47,645 nucleotides of DNA from Lewinellaceae bacterium (GTDB lineage: Bacteria > Bacteroidota > Bacteroidia > Chitinophagales > Saprospiraceae). Positions 24,649 to 32,741 of this stretch are shown piece after piece. The notes below the pieces were generated by a model. The model saw nothing but the letters and a program-made list of their open reading frames with translations. It was not told the origin of the DNA and made no database searches. The translations under genes and the position numbers were made by a program. The stretch spans positions 1-47,645 of the forward strand of contig CANJPT010000018.1 in assembly GCA_947476195.1 (NCBI GenBank), given 5' to 3'. Positions within the stretch are counted from its first letter, which is position 1. The number at the start of each line of letters is the position of its first letter.

Positions 24649-26526
24649 CTAAGATTTTACAAGCTTTTTGACCGAAATTTCTTTTCCATCTTGCTGCAAA
24701 ACAGCAAAATATATCCCTGCCGGCAGGCCGGTTCCAAAACTCATCTGCCCTTCCGAACCAGATAATTCAGCCGTCTGTACGATCTGCCCAAGGCTATTTA
24801 ATAAGGTGATCGTAGCTCCGGCCTCCTTGAATTGGTATTGGAACAAAGTTTCTGTGGTGAATGGATTTTGGGTAAAACGCCATTGTTCTGTTGCTTGTTC
24901 AGATAAACCAATGCCATCGTTCATGGCATCTTTTCGTAAAGTAGTAAAAAGCTCTATGGTAACGCCAGTGCTACCAACAATGGTTTGCCCGGAAAGCATA
25001 CCCATACCCAAGCCCGGTGCACCAGCAGTTATGTTGTAAATTCCAGCTTTAATATTGTTAAAATTGAAGGCACCCATGGCATCCGTGGTGGTTGAACTTG
25101 GGGTCGGAGCGCCATAAAGCCATACGCTTGCATTGTTTACCGGTTGGCCATCGCTGTGATTGATCACAGTGCCTGTTAGGTTAAGCAAACCGTTGGGGAA
25201 AAGAGGAACATCCAGCAAAATAAGCTCGCCACGCTGGAAATGAATATAGGTTTCAAAATCCTGGTAACCGGTCTTGCTTACCCGTACCTTGTAGTATCCT
25301 TCCGCTTCCTGCCCGGTTTTGTAAAGGCCACTGGTCGCACTGATCTCCTGTAAAAGTGGTGTGGTTCCAATAACCTGAATCTGAGCACCCTGCAGATTGG
25401 CTCCGGTAATCCCATCTGTGATTTTTCCTTCCAGGTAACATGCCCGGACATAATTGGGTGAGATAATATAAAGTTCACCAGGGGCGCCGATGTTAGAAGC
25501 AATCAGGGTTCCGCTTGGGAAGAAAGGATAAACACCCCAGCAACCCTCAAAACCACTGCCCGACCCCGCATAGGTATCGTAATTGCCCACCTGAATCAGA
25601 TTGTTAGGCCGTGTTATATCTACAATCGTAAATCCATCTTTATACCAGGAAGTGACAGCCCAATGTCCCTTTGCATAGGTGTTGTGCACAATACTGTTGG
25701 TACCCGGGTTGCTCTGGATCTTATCCAGAAATTTAATATCGGTCGGATCACTTACATCCCAGGCTGACAAGAACGAATTGTTTTTCTCATCGGTCGCCAG
25801 AATGGTCTGACGGTCAGGGGCGAGCCAGGTATTGTGCGGAAATACGTCTGGGGTGGTCTGCGTATTAATGAGTTCAGGCGCAGATTTATCTGCCATATTC
25901 ACAATCGCAAACTGCCCTGCATATATATGGCAGCTATACATCGTGTCGTTGTCTACATAGCCATCGTGGACATAGCCAAGTTGGTCATATTTTCCAACAT
26001 ACTTTGGGTTATAGGGGTCAGCCTTAAGGTCAAAAATTTTAGCTCCACCACCAAAAAGACCACCACCCCAGGCATAAAGAAAGCCTTTGGTCTCGTCAAT
26101 ATGAAGTGCGTGAATGGTATTTAATTGCCCGGCTATTGCCCCATCACCGGTGTAAAAATGGCTATCGAGGGTTGGCGATGGTAGTTTTGCCAGGTCGATC
26201 ACTTGTATGCCCTGTCCACCTTCTGAGGTGACATAAGCATAGTGTTGATAGGTTTTGATCTCTTTCCAGAGGTTATCCGGCCCAGGAATCTGGACAATCT
26301 GCTGTGGAGCGTCCGGGTTCGTAATATTAACAATTACAAGGCCTTTAGACGCACCTACCAATGCATATTCTTTGCCCCGGTAAGTATAACCCCATATATT
26401 GGCAAGCGTCTGGCCGGGATAGCTTATTTTAGAACGATAGGTAGTATTGATGTTCTGTGCATGGAGCGGAAAAGCAGCCATTAGGCTTAATGCGGCAAGT
26501 ATTGCGAAGGTGGTACGTAATTGCAT
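24649..26526 (-). CDS. Choice-of-anchor B (LVIVD) T9SS surface protein
   Basis: A 625-residue exported protein. Signal peptide MQLRTTFAILAALSLMAAF to LHAQ (start ATG 26526 chosen for this; the frame is open another 50 codons upstream). The first 370 or so residues form LVIVD-type propeller repeats (GLVIVNITNPDAPQQI, GIQVIDLAKLPSP, FTIVDITRPNNLIQVG), the choice-of-anchor B family. Two carboxypeptidase-regulatory-like beta-sandwich domains follow (LEGKITDGITGANLQGAQI, NLTGTVINHSDGQPVNNASV) and a T9SS sorting domain closes the protein (TITLLNSLGQIVQ, GIYFAVLQQDGKE). It is probably surface-displayed; the ligand is unknown. Confidence 0.87.
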   Translation of the reverse strand: MQLRTTFAILAALSLMAAFPLHAQNINTTYRSKISYPGQTLANIWGYTYRGKEYALVGASKGLVIVNITNPDAPQQIVQIPGPDNLWKEIKTYQHYAYVTSEGGQGIQVIDLAKLPSPTLDSHFYTGDGAIAGQLNTIHALHIDETKGFLYAWGGGLFGGGAKIFDLKADPYNPKYVGKYDQLGYVHDGYVDNDTMYSCHIYAGQFAIVNMADKSAPELINTQTTPDVFPHNTWLAPDRQTILATDEKNNSFLSAWDVSDPTDIKFLDKIQSNPGTNSIVHNTYAKGHWAVTSWYKDGFTIVDITRPNNLIQVGNYDTYAGSGSGFEGCWGVYPFFPSGTLIASNIGAPGELYIISPNYVRACYLEGKITDGITGANLQGAQIQVIGTTPLLQEISATSGLYKTGQEAEGYYKVRVSKTGYQDFETYIHFQRGELILLDVPLFPNGLLNLTGTVINHSDGQPVNNASVWLYGAPTPSSTTTDAMGAFNFNNIKAGIYNITAGAPGLGMGMLSGQTIVGSTGVTIELFTTLRKDAMNDGIGLSEQATEQWRFTQNPFTTETLFQYQFKEAGATITLLNSLGQIVQTAELSGSEGQMSFGTGLPAGIYFAVLQQDGKEISVKKLVKS

Positions 26527-26650
26527 CTTAAAAAAGTTTGGGCGAATGTACAAAAAAAATGGCAATAAATTGGTGTCTGGTATTTTGAAAAGACCGGATT
26601 TTGACCGCATAAAATTCTTGTCTTTGAATTCCATTCTATTGCAGTACAAA

Positions 26651-27994
26651 TCACTTTCGCTTCGCCAATTCTCCATCTAAATAGGCCTCCAAATTGATCC
26701 TGGAAAGTACTCGGCTTACGACATGTCGGTCTTTATCCAGGGCGATCAGGGTCGGAGTGCTGGGTGTCGGGAATAGGCGTGCTATTTCATTTCCCTGTTC
26801 TGCTGGGACGTATACATTGATCCAGGGGGTTGGATGGGATTGTAGGTCTTCGCGCCATTTTGCCGCCTCCCTATCCAATGAAAGGGCATATACTTCTATC
26901 CCTAAGGGGTGATATTTATTATAGATTTCTACAAGCTTGGGCTCAAATTCCTTACAATGGGTGCAGGTGCTTCGCCAAAATAGCATGATTGTCAATTTGT
27001 TTTGGGCACAAACAGTGCCAAGATTGACCGCTTTTCCCTCTGGATTTGAAAAGTTAAGATCTGGAGCCAAATTGCCTGGGGCACATACTTTCAGTGCTTT
27101 CAGGAGGTTTTGGATATAATTAGGTTGAGGGTTATCGTTCGGGCAGTCTGGTACGTACCATTTTAACAGGTAGCTTAAGGAAGGGTCGTTTTTGAAATCC
27201 ATCAATTGGTCCAGTGCAAACCGGAAAAGAAATCCATCTATAGCATCATTGCCATTTCGTCGTGCCATGAGGCCATCCACAAAGGCATTGTCTCCTGATT
27301 CGGTGTGTTCAAAGTAATTATAATATCTGACTACTGCTTTGAAAAAAGCAGTGTGGTACATAATATCCTCATGCTCAAAAGGAATTTTTTCCAATGCATG
27401 GGCCTTGGCGAATTCATTGGCGGTCATCTTTTCGATGGCAGCATTTCCAGCATAATCTCCTTTCTGTGGTTCGTACAACAACAGTGCAATATCGCCAACC
27501 AGGGTCTTTCGGTGATGCGCAACCACTTCCACACAGCGGCGATTGAGTTCCTTTATTGCCGTCTCAGGGGCATCTGGCAGCATGCGTTGCCGATAAGCGT
27601 CCATAAGTTCGTAATATAGTTCGTTTGCTTTTGAGCCGATGATACGGGCTGGTCCCCCATTCAGTTGGGTATAGTCGAGCGCGAAGACAAGTATGGAATC
27701 TGCCATTGACGAGTCTGGTACGATGAAGTCGGCCCAAACCTTGTTTTCCCCAAACATACGTAACCGATATTGACCTGGCGTTGCCGTAGGTAGCGTGGTC
27801 TGGAAGGTAAAGTCTGCCTTTACATTGCCCCCGCCACCTTGTTGCCAATGGTCTACACTCCAATATTCTATCGTAAACATTGAATTAGTCTTGTATGCCG
27901 GTTGGTTCACAAGGGTGCCTCGTAGCTTAATCTGGGCTGGTAGTATAATTTGGGCCAACAAAAAAAGAAAGCTTAGTAGCGTAGTTTTATTCAT
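26651..27994 (-). CDS. TlpA-like thiol-disulfide protein with N-terminal DUF domain
   Basis: A 447-residue exported protein. Signal peptide MNKTTLLSFLFLLAQIILPA; an N-terminal beta-rich DUF4369-like domain (to about 115), a helical middle domain resembling DUF5106-type regions (about 120-305), and a C-terminal thioredoxin fold with active site Cys344-Thr-His-Cys347 in FWRSTCTHCKEF. The redox motif differs from the common CPPC or CxPC but keeps both cysteines. It probably acts as a periplasmic or outer-membrane-associated reductase. It is divergent from the fucosidase gene, with only 51 bases between starts. Confidence 0.82.
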   Translation of the reverse strand: MNKTTLLSFLFLLAQIILPAQIKLRGTLVNQPAYKTNSMFTIEYWSVDHWQQGGGGNVKADFTFQTTLPTATPGQYRLRMFGENKVWADFIVPDSSMADSILVFALDYTQLNGGPARIIGSKANELYYELMDAYRQRMLPDAPETAIKELNRRCVEVVAHHRKTLVGDIALLLYEPQKGDYAGNAAIEKMTANEFAKAHALEKIPFEHEDIMYHTAFFKAVVRYYNYFEHTESGDNAFVDGLMARRNGNDAIDGFLFRFALDQLMDFKNDPSLSYLLKWYVPDCPNDNPQPNYIQNLLKALKVCAPGNLAPDLNFSNPEGKAVNLGTVCAQNKLTIMLFWRSTCTHCKEFEPKLVEIYNKYHPLGIEVYALSLDREAAKWREDLQSHPTPWINVYVPAEQGNEIARLFPTPSTPTLIALDKDRHVVSRVLSRINLEAYLDGELAKRK

Positions 27995-28007
27995 TTTATT
28001 TGCACGA

Positions 28008-28015
28008 TAATTTTG
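28008..28015 (+). promoter_or_regulatory. -7 promoter box of the fucosidase gene
   Basis: TAATTTTG fits TAnnTTTG, 30 bases before ATG 28046, inside the short divergent region with the TlpA-like gene. Confidence 0.45.
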
Positions 28016-28045
28016 TTGAAAATCGCGTCAATATTACAGCTACTT

Positions 28046-29467
28046 ATGCGCACACTCCTGACTGGAATCCTCTTTTTCATTTTCTTAACGTCCCAAGTAC
28101 TTGCTCAAAAAACAAGTCTGCCACATCCAACAGCCGCTCAATTGGCCTGGCATGACACAGAGTTCTATCTCTTTTTTCATTTCGGACCCAATACCTTCAC
28201 GAATCTTGAATGGGGGCATGGCACCGAAATAGAAGACCTCTTTAATCCGACAGCGCTGGATTGTGACCAATGGTGTAGGATTGCGAAACAGGCTGGCGCA
28301 AAAGGGGTGATCATTACCGCAAAACACCATGACGGATTCTGCCTTTGGCCATCAAAATACTCAAAACATACGGTTCGGGAGAGTAAATGGCGCAATGGAG
28401 AAGGCGATGTATTACGTGAACTCGCTGAAGCCGCCCGCCGAAACGGACTCAAACTGGGCTTTTACCTCAGTCCCTGGGATCGTAATCACCCACAATATGG
28501 CACCCCTGAATACAATGAAGTATATGCCAATACCCTGACTGAATTGCTAACAAGCTACGGTGAATTATTTGAAATCTGGTGGGATGGCGCCAATGGTGAA
28601 GGACCAAACGGCAAACGGCAGGTGTATGACTTTCATCGATTCGAAAAGATCGCCGCTCAACTTCAACCCAATGCAGTGATTTTTAGTGATATCGGCCCAG
28701 GATGTCGCTGGGCAGGAAATGAAGCTGGGCTAATTTTGACAGAGACCAATTGGTGTACCCTTGATACTGTAGGTTTTCAGCGGGGCGCTGGTGGACCTCC
28801 GCAGGATACGCTGAACCAGGGTAATATCAATGGCGCGAACTGGATGCCTGCAGAATGTGATGTAAGTATCAGGCCAGGCTGGTTTTACCACCAGGAGGAG
28901 GATGAAAAAGTCAAAAATCCGGATCAACTCTGGGATCTTTATTTAAATTCGGTTGGCAAAGGAGCCAACCTGATCCTCAATATACCGCCGGATCAACGGG
29001 GGAGGATTAATGCGCGTGATTCGGTTTCCTTAGTAAGCTTTGGACAGAAGTTGCGGGATGGCTTTGATATGAATTTACTCAAAGGAAAAAAGCGCGAGTC
29101 AACGGGCGCCAGGTGTGTTTTTGCGCCTAAACGGTTTGTCGGGGAAGTAAATGATGGGGACAGAAGTACTTATGAGCGCGTTCGTTTCGACCGCGTTGGC
29201 GAAGCTGTGGTACAATTTGACTTGCGCAGAAAAAAACACTTTAATACAATCGTACTTCGGGAGTATATAGCGGATGGTCAACGGATTCAATCCTTTAAAG
29301 TGGAGGCTAAATATGGCCAAAAATGGAAAGAAATTGCACAGTCAAAAACCATTGGTGCCCGAAAAATCATTCAATTCCCTACCATAAAATCAAGAAGGAT
29401 CAGGGTCATCGTGCTCGAAGCCAAAGATATGCCTCTATTAAGTGAAGTTGAATTGTACAAAATCTGA
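28046..29467 (+). CDS. Alpha-L-fucosidase (GH29)
   Basis: A 473-residue exported glycosidase. A signal peptide (MRTLLTGILFFIFLTSQVLAQ region) leads into a GH29 barrel: HFGPNTFTNLEWGHG, the paired histidines in AKHHDGFCLWPS (about 94-95), GFYLSPWDRNHP, and the nucleophile Asp180 in FEIWWDGANGEG. The C-terminal part (about 345-473) is a discoidin-like sandwich (FNTIVLREYIADGQRIQSF). Active on terminal fucose of host, algal or exopolysaccharide glycans. ATG 28046 is preferred to the upstream TTG, which overlaps the promoter box. Confidence 0.92.
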   Translation: MRTLLTGILFFIFLTSQVLAQKTSLPHPTAAQLAWHDTEFYLFFHFGPNTFTNLEWGHGTEIEDLFNPTALDCDQWCRIAKQAGAKGVIITAKHHDGFCLWPSKYSKHTVRESKWRNGEGDVLRELAEAARRNGLKLGFYLSPWDRNHPQYGTPEYNEVYANTLTELLTSYGELFEIWWDGANGEGPNGKRQVYDFHRFEKIAAQLQPNAVIFSDIGPGCRWAGNEAGLILTETNWCTLDTVGFQRGAGGPPQDTLNQGNINGANWMPAECDVSIRPGWFYHQEEDEKVKNPDQLWDLYLNSVGKGANLILNIPPDQRGRINARDSVSLVSFGQKLRDGFDMNLLKGKKRESTGARCVFAPKRFVGEVNDGDRSTYERVRFDRVGEAVVQFDLRRKKHFNTIVLREYIADGQRIQSFKVEAKYGQKWKEIAQSKTIGARKIIQFPTIKSRRIRVIVLEAKDMPLLSEVELYKI

Positions 29468-29481
29468 TGCCCGAACAAGCG

Positions 29482-30408
29482 CTAACTTCCAAGTTTATAC
29501 CCATTCAAAAAGTCCTTGATTGACATTCGTTTTTTCCCTTCCAATTGTAGTTCCAGCACAAAAATGTACCCATCGGATGTGGCAAACTTTAGAAAGCTTT
29601 TTCCATCAGAGGAAAATTGACCGATTTGATTGGTTTGTCCGCTATCCGATGTGTGGTGGGGATTGTCCAGACTTGATCGAAGAATCTTCATGTTCTTCCC
29701 TTCGAATATTGTCCAGGCGCCCGGGTAAGGGTTTAATCCACGGATAAAATTGTGAACACTGACAGTTGGCTGATCAAAATTGATCCGGCATGTTTCAGCA
29801 AATATTTTGGGCGCATGGGTAGCCTCGATATCGGCCTGTGGCATGGGTTTTGTTTCGCCGCGTTCAATGGATTGTACCGATCTTAGTACGAGCGCTGCCC
29901 CGATCTGCATCATGTTGTCGTGCAATTCTCCGGCTGTCTCATCCGGACCGATTGGTACTTTTTCCTGATAAAGCAGATCACCAGTATCTATTTCATGCTT
30001 CAGTAGAAAAGTGGTCAGACCGGTTTCTGTTTCGCCATTGATGACAGCCCAATTAATCGGTGCGGCTCCCCGATACTTTGGCAACAAAGAGCCATGTAGG
30101 TTCATTGTACCCAGGGGGGGCATGGCCCAAACAGCTTCAGGCAGCATCCTGAATGCTACTACAATCTGCAAATCAGCTTTTAATACCTGAAGGGCTTCCA
30201 AAAACACAGGATCTTTGAGTCTTTCAGGTTGTAAGATCTTTAGACCTTTACGCACTGCAAACTGCTTGACCGCCGACTGCTGTATACCCTGCCGCCCGCC
30301 TGGTTTGTCGGGTGCAGTAACAACGGCAGCAATTTCGTAGCCGTTTTCTAATAATATTTCAAGCGATGGCACTGCAAAAGCTGGTGTGCCCATAAATATG
30401 ATGCGCAT
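29482..30408 (-). CDS. fmt: Methionyl-tRNA formyltransferase
   Basis: A 308-residue enzyme that formylates initiator methionyl-tRNA. The start MRIIFMGTPAFAVPSLE, the catalytic Asn103 and His105 in MNLHGSLLPKYRGAAPINW, and Asp141 in HEIDTGDLL are all present, and the C-terminal OB-like domain is complete (LNPYPGAWTIF). Normal family length. It stands alone, convergent with the fucosidase gene and divergent from the OmpA-like gene. Confidence 0.97.
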   Translation of the reverse strand: MRIIFMGTPAFAVPSLEILLENGYEIAAVVTAPDKPGGRQGIQQSAVKQFAVRKGLKILQPERLKDPVFLEALQVLKADLQIVVAFRMLPEAVWAMPPLGTMNLHGSLLPKYRGAAPINWAVINGETETGLTTFLLKHEIDTGDLLYQEKVPIGPDETAGELHDNMMQIGAALVLRSVQSIERGETKPMPQADIEATHAPKIFAETCRINFDQPTVSVHNFIRGLNPYPGAWTIFEGKNMKILRSSLDNPHHTSDSGQTNQIGQFSSDGKSFLKFATSDGYIFVLELQLEGKKRMSIKDFLNGYKLGS

Positions 30409-30430
30409 ATACTAATCACGAATAATCCAC

Positions 30431-30438
30431 TATTTTTG
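30431..30438 (+). promoter_or_regulatory. -7 promoter box of the OmpA-like gene
   Basis: TATTTTTG fits TAnnTTTG and lies 20 bases before ATG 30459. Confidence 0.45.
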
Positions 30439-30458
30439 TCCTGTAGAACGGATCTGAA

Positions 30459-31097
30459 ATGAATAAAAAACACTTTTTGTGGACTGCCTGCTGGATATTA
30501 TCCTTCGTTTGTTCATTCCAAGCCATTTCCCAATCCTCAGCGGATCCGGTAAAACTCGGCAAAGAAAAGGTTTTCTTCAGCATAGATATGCCTCGAGGCG
30601 TATTAATCCTCTATTTTGACAGGGGTAGTTGGAACATTCCTGAGGTGGAAGCCAAATACCTTGACCGTGTCTTGAATTTTATGAAAGCCAACCCGGATAT
30701 TGCATTAAATCTTGAGTCACACACCGATACCCGCGGTAAGGAGGATTATAATTTAGAACTTTCCAAACGGCGTGTAATTACCGTTTCTGCTTACTTTGTC
30801 CAGAAAGGGATAGATATTGCCAGAATCAAGGCCCGGAGCTTCGGCGAACAGAAACTTCTAAACAGATGCCGTAACGGGGTGAAATGTTCGGAGGAGGAGC
30901 ATCGACAAAACCGCCGGATTGAATGTAGCATTTCAGGTACTTCAACGGAATGGTTTACCTTGCTAAAAAGTTTGAAAGCGGAGAAAACGCATCCTAATGA
31001 TAAAAGTAAAACACCCCGGCCCATACAAATGCCGGAAGCCAATAATTCTGTACCACTACCAGTATTAAAGCCATCCAACAAGGGTTCCTCCGTATGA
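30459..31097 (+). CDS. OmpA-like peptidoglycan-binding protein
   Basis: A 212-residue exported protein: signal peptide MNKKHFLWTACWILSFVCSF, then an OmpA C-terminal-like domain (about 50-155) with FDRGSWNIPEVEAKYLD, ESHTDTRGKEDYNLELSKRR and HRQNRRIE, the residues that bind diaminopimelate in peptidoglycan. A disordered Lys/Pro/Ser tail of about 50 residues ends the protein. There is no beta-barrel and no lipobox. Its stop overlaps a possible start of the next gene (ATGA at 31094). Confidence 0.87.
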   Translation: MNKKHFLWTACWILSFVCSFQAISQSSADPVKLGKEKVFFSIDMPRGVLILYFDRGSWNIPEVEAKYLDRVLNFMKANPDIALNLESHTDTRGKEDYNLELSKRRVITVSAYFVQKGIDIARIKARSFGEQKLLNRCRNGVKCSEEEHRQNRRIECSISGTSTEWFTLLKSLKAEKTHPNDKSKTPRPIQMPEANNSVPLPVLKPSNKGSSV

Positions 31098-31123
31098 GGA
31101 CATTCCATAAACTCAACAATAAT

Positions 31124-31945
31124 ATGCAAGAAATACATTGGAAAAACGCCCAGGGTCTGACTCTTTTTGCTGTAAATTGGGCAGTCGAAAATCCTCGTGC
31201 GATCATAGCACTGGTTCATGGTCAAGGTGAGCATATTGGCCGCTTCAATCACCTGGCAGACTGGTTCAATCAACATGGCATCGCTGTATTGGGTTTTGAC
31301 CATCAGGGTTATGGGAGAAGCGAAGGCAAGCGTGGCCATGCCCAAAACCTTCAGGTACTTATGGATGATATCGGGCTTCTTTTGGATCAGGCCCGAAAAT
31401 TGTATCCGGGCACCCCGCTTTTCCTGTACGGACATAGTATGGGAGGAGGATTAGCCCTTAACTATGTTACACGCGAGCAGCCAAAACTGAATGGACTAAT
31501 AGTCACCGGCCCCTGGATTAGATTGGCATTTGAAGCACCTGCATTTAAAGTGATCGCCGGAAAAATATTGCGGCGGTTTATGCCCACACTAACTTTGCCA
31601 ACAGGCCTGGTTTCGTATTTTATCTCCCGGGATCCGGCAGTTGTAAAAGCTTACAATGCAGACCCCCTTGTCCACAATAAACTCAGTGCAGCAGCAGGAA
31701 TCGCCCTGTTGGAAGGGGCGAAATGGCTGGACGGCTGGTCGAGCGAGTTTAAAATACCAGTCCTTCTCCAGCATGGCGGTGACGATAAAATCACCTCTGC
31801 ACCAGCTACACGCAGGTTTGCTGAACGGGTAAAAGGCGATATCACCCACCGTGAGTGGCCAGGGCTGTACCATGAAATTCACAATGAAAAAGAGCAGGAG
31901 CAGGTGTTTGAATACACGCTCCATTGGATGGAGAGTAAGCTTTAA
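31124..31945 (+). CDS. Alpha/beta hydrolase, monoacylglycerol-lipase-like
   Basis: A 273-residue serine hydrolase of the Hydrolase_4/monoacylglycerol lipase group. HGQGEHIGRFNHLADWF carries the oxyanion HG motif, Ser105 is the nucleophile in GHSMGGG, the acid is Asp221 in QHGGDDKITS and the base is His250 in GLYHEIHNE. It is cytoplasmic, with no signal peptide. The frame also allows ATG 31094, which overlaps the stop of the OmpA-like gene (ATGA) and would add ten residues; MQEIHWKNAQG at 31124 looks like the normal family start. Translational coupling to the gene before it would favour the longer form. Confidence 0.87.
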   Translation: MQEIHWKNAQGLTLFAVNWAVENPRAIIALVHGQGEHIGRFNHLADWFNQHGIAVLGFDHQGYGRSEGKRGHAQNLQVLMDDIGLLLDQARKLYPGTPLFLYGHSMGGGLALNYVTREQPKLNGLIVTGPWIRLAFEAPAFKVIAGKILRRFMPTLTLPTGLVSYFISRDPAVVKAYNADPLVHNKLSAAAGIALLEGAKWLDGWSSEFKIPVLLQHGGDDKITSAPATRRFAERVKGDITHREWPGLYHEIHNEKEQEQVFEYTLHWMESKL

Positions 31946-31959
31946 AGGCTAGATTAAAA

Positions 31960-32040
31960 TATCCGCCAATCGTATGTTTAATATCATGACCTCATTTCCC
32001 AAAAGTGACTCTTCAAATCGTACGGTTTGGATTGCGGATA
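31960..32040. other. Inverted repeat in a convergent gap
   Basis: TATCCGCCAATC (31960-31971) pairs with GATTGCGGATA (32030-32040), leaving one bulged base and a loop of 58 bases. It fills the gap between the hydrolase gene and the convergent DUF2461 gene and may act as a bidirectional transcription end, but there is no strong U-run. Confidence 0.35.
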
Positions 32041-32066
32041 ATATCTGTTCCAAATTGACCAAAAAA

Positions 32067-32729
32067 TCAAACCCCAATCGATTTACGTAAGAACTCGTTC
32101 AACGCTTTGCCAGCTTTAAAATAATCAACAATAAAGTCAGCAAGATCTGGCTGCAAGCAGATTTCCGGATCCAGTTCAGCCATAAAAAAAAACTGCTTAT
32201 TGGCAATTAAGGGCTCTTTTTTGGCAATCTCCTTGAATTCCGCGGGCAGTACCTTGTTCTTTTCGCCCTTTAATTCCCCGTATTTATCAGAAAAGCTTTT
32301 GTCAAAAACAATCGAACGAAAAGCCTCCGGGTCTTGTGCGATTGCCTTACGGACATTCGTCAGCGGCTCCTTGTCCAGGAAATACCCGCCGCCACCCAAC
32401 ATAAGGTTGCCAAATTCGAGGTGTAGATAATAACCGGGAGTATGCATGGTCTGTCTTCCTCGTGGGGTAAAAACGGCTGAAACATGACTTTTATAGGGCG
32501 TTTTATCTGCAGAAAACCGTGTGTCACGATAAATTCGATGGATGCAATCCTTGGCTTGAATTTGAAAATCTGGCTCAATGATCCGTAGCCGATCGATCAG
32601 TTCGCCAACCAATTCCTCGAAAGGCTTTTTCACCGTGACTTCGTAGCGTTTTTTATTTTTTTCAAACCATTCCCGGTTGTTGTTCTGGCTGAGTTCGTAG
32701 AGAAATTGAAGAAAGTCTGACTGTAGCAT
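32067..32729 (-). CDS. DUF2461 (TIGR02453) family protein
   Basis: A 220-residue cytoplasmic protein of the DUF2461/TIGR02453 family. Conserved stretches: FLYELSQNNNREWFEKNK at the N-terminus, HRIYRDTRFSADKTPYKSH in the middle and GGGGYFLDKEPLTNVRKAI. Full length for the family (about 220). The function of the family is unknown. It lies 12 bases after the large barrel protein gene on the same strand, so the two are probably co-transcribed. Confidence 0.9.
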   Translation of the reverse strand: MLQSDFLQFLYELSQNNNREWFEKNKKRYEVTVKKPFEELVGELIDRLRIIEPDFQIQAKDCIHRIYRDTRFSADKTPYKSHVSAVFTPRGRQTMHTPGYYLHLEFGNLMLGGGGYFLDKEPLTNVRKAIAQDPEAFRSIVFDKSFSDKYGELKGEKNKVLPAEFKEIAKKEPLIANKQFFFMAELDPEICLQPDLADFIVDYFKAGKALNEFLRKSIGV

Positions 32730-32741
32730 AGAAAAAGTCTG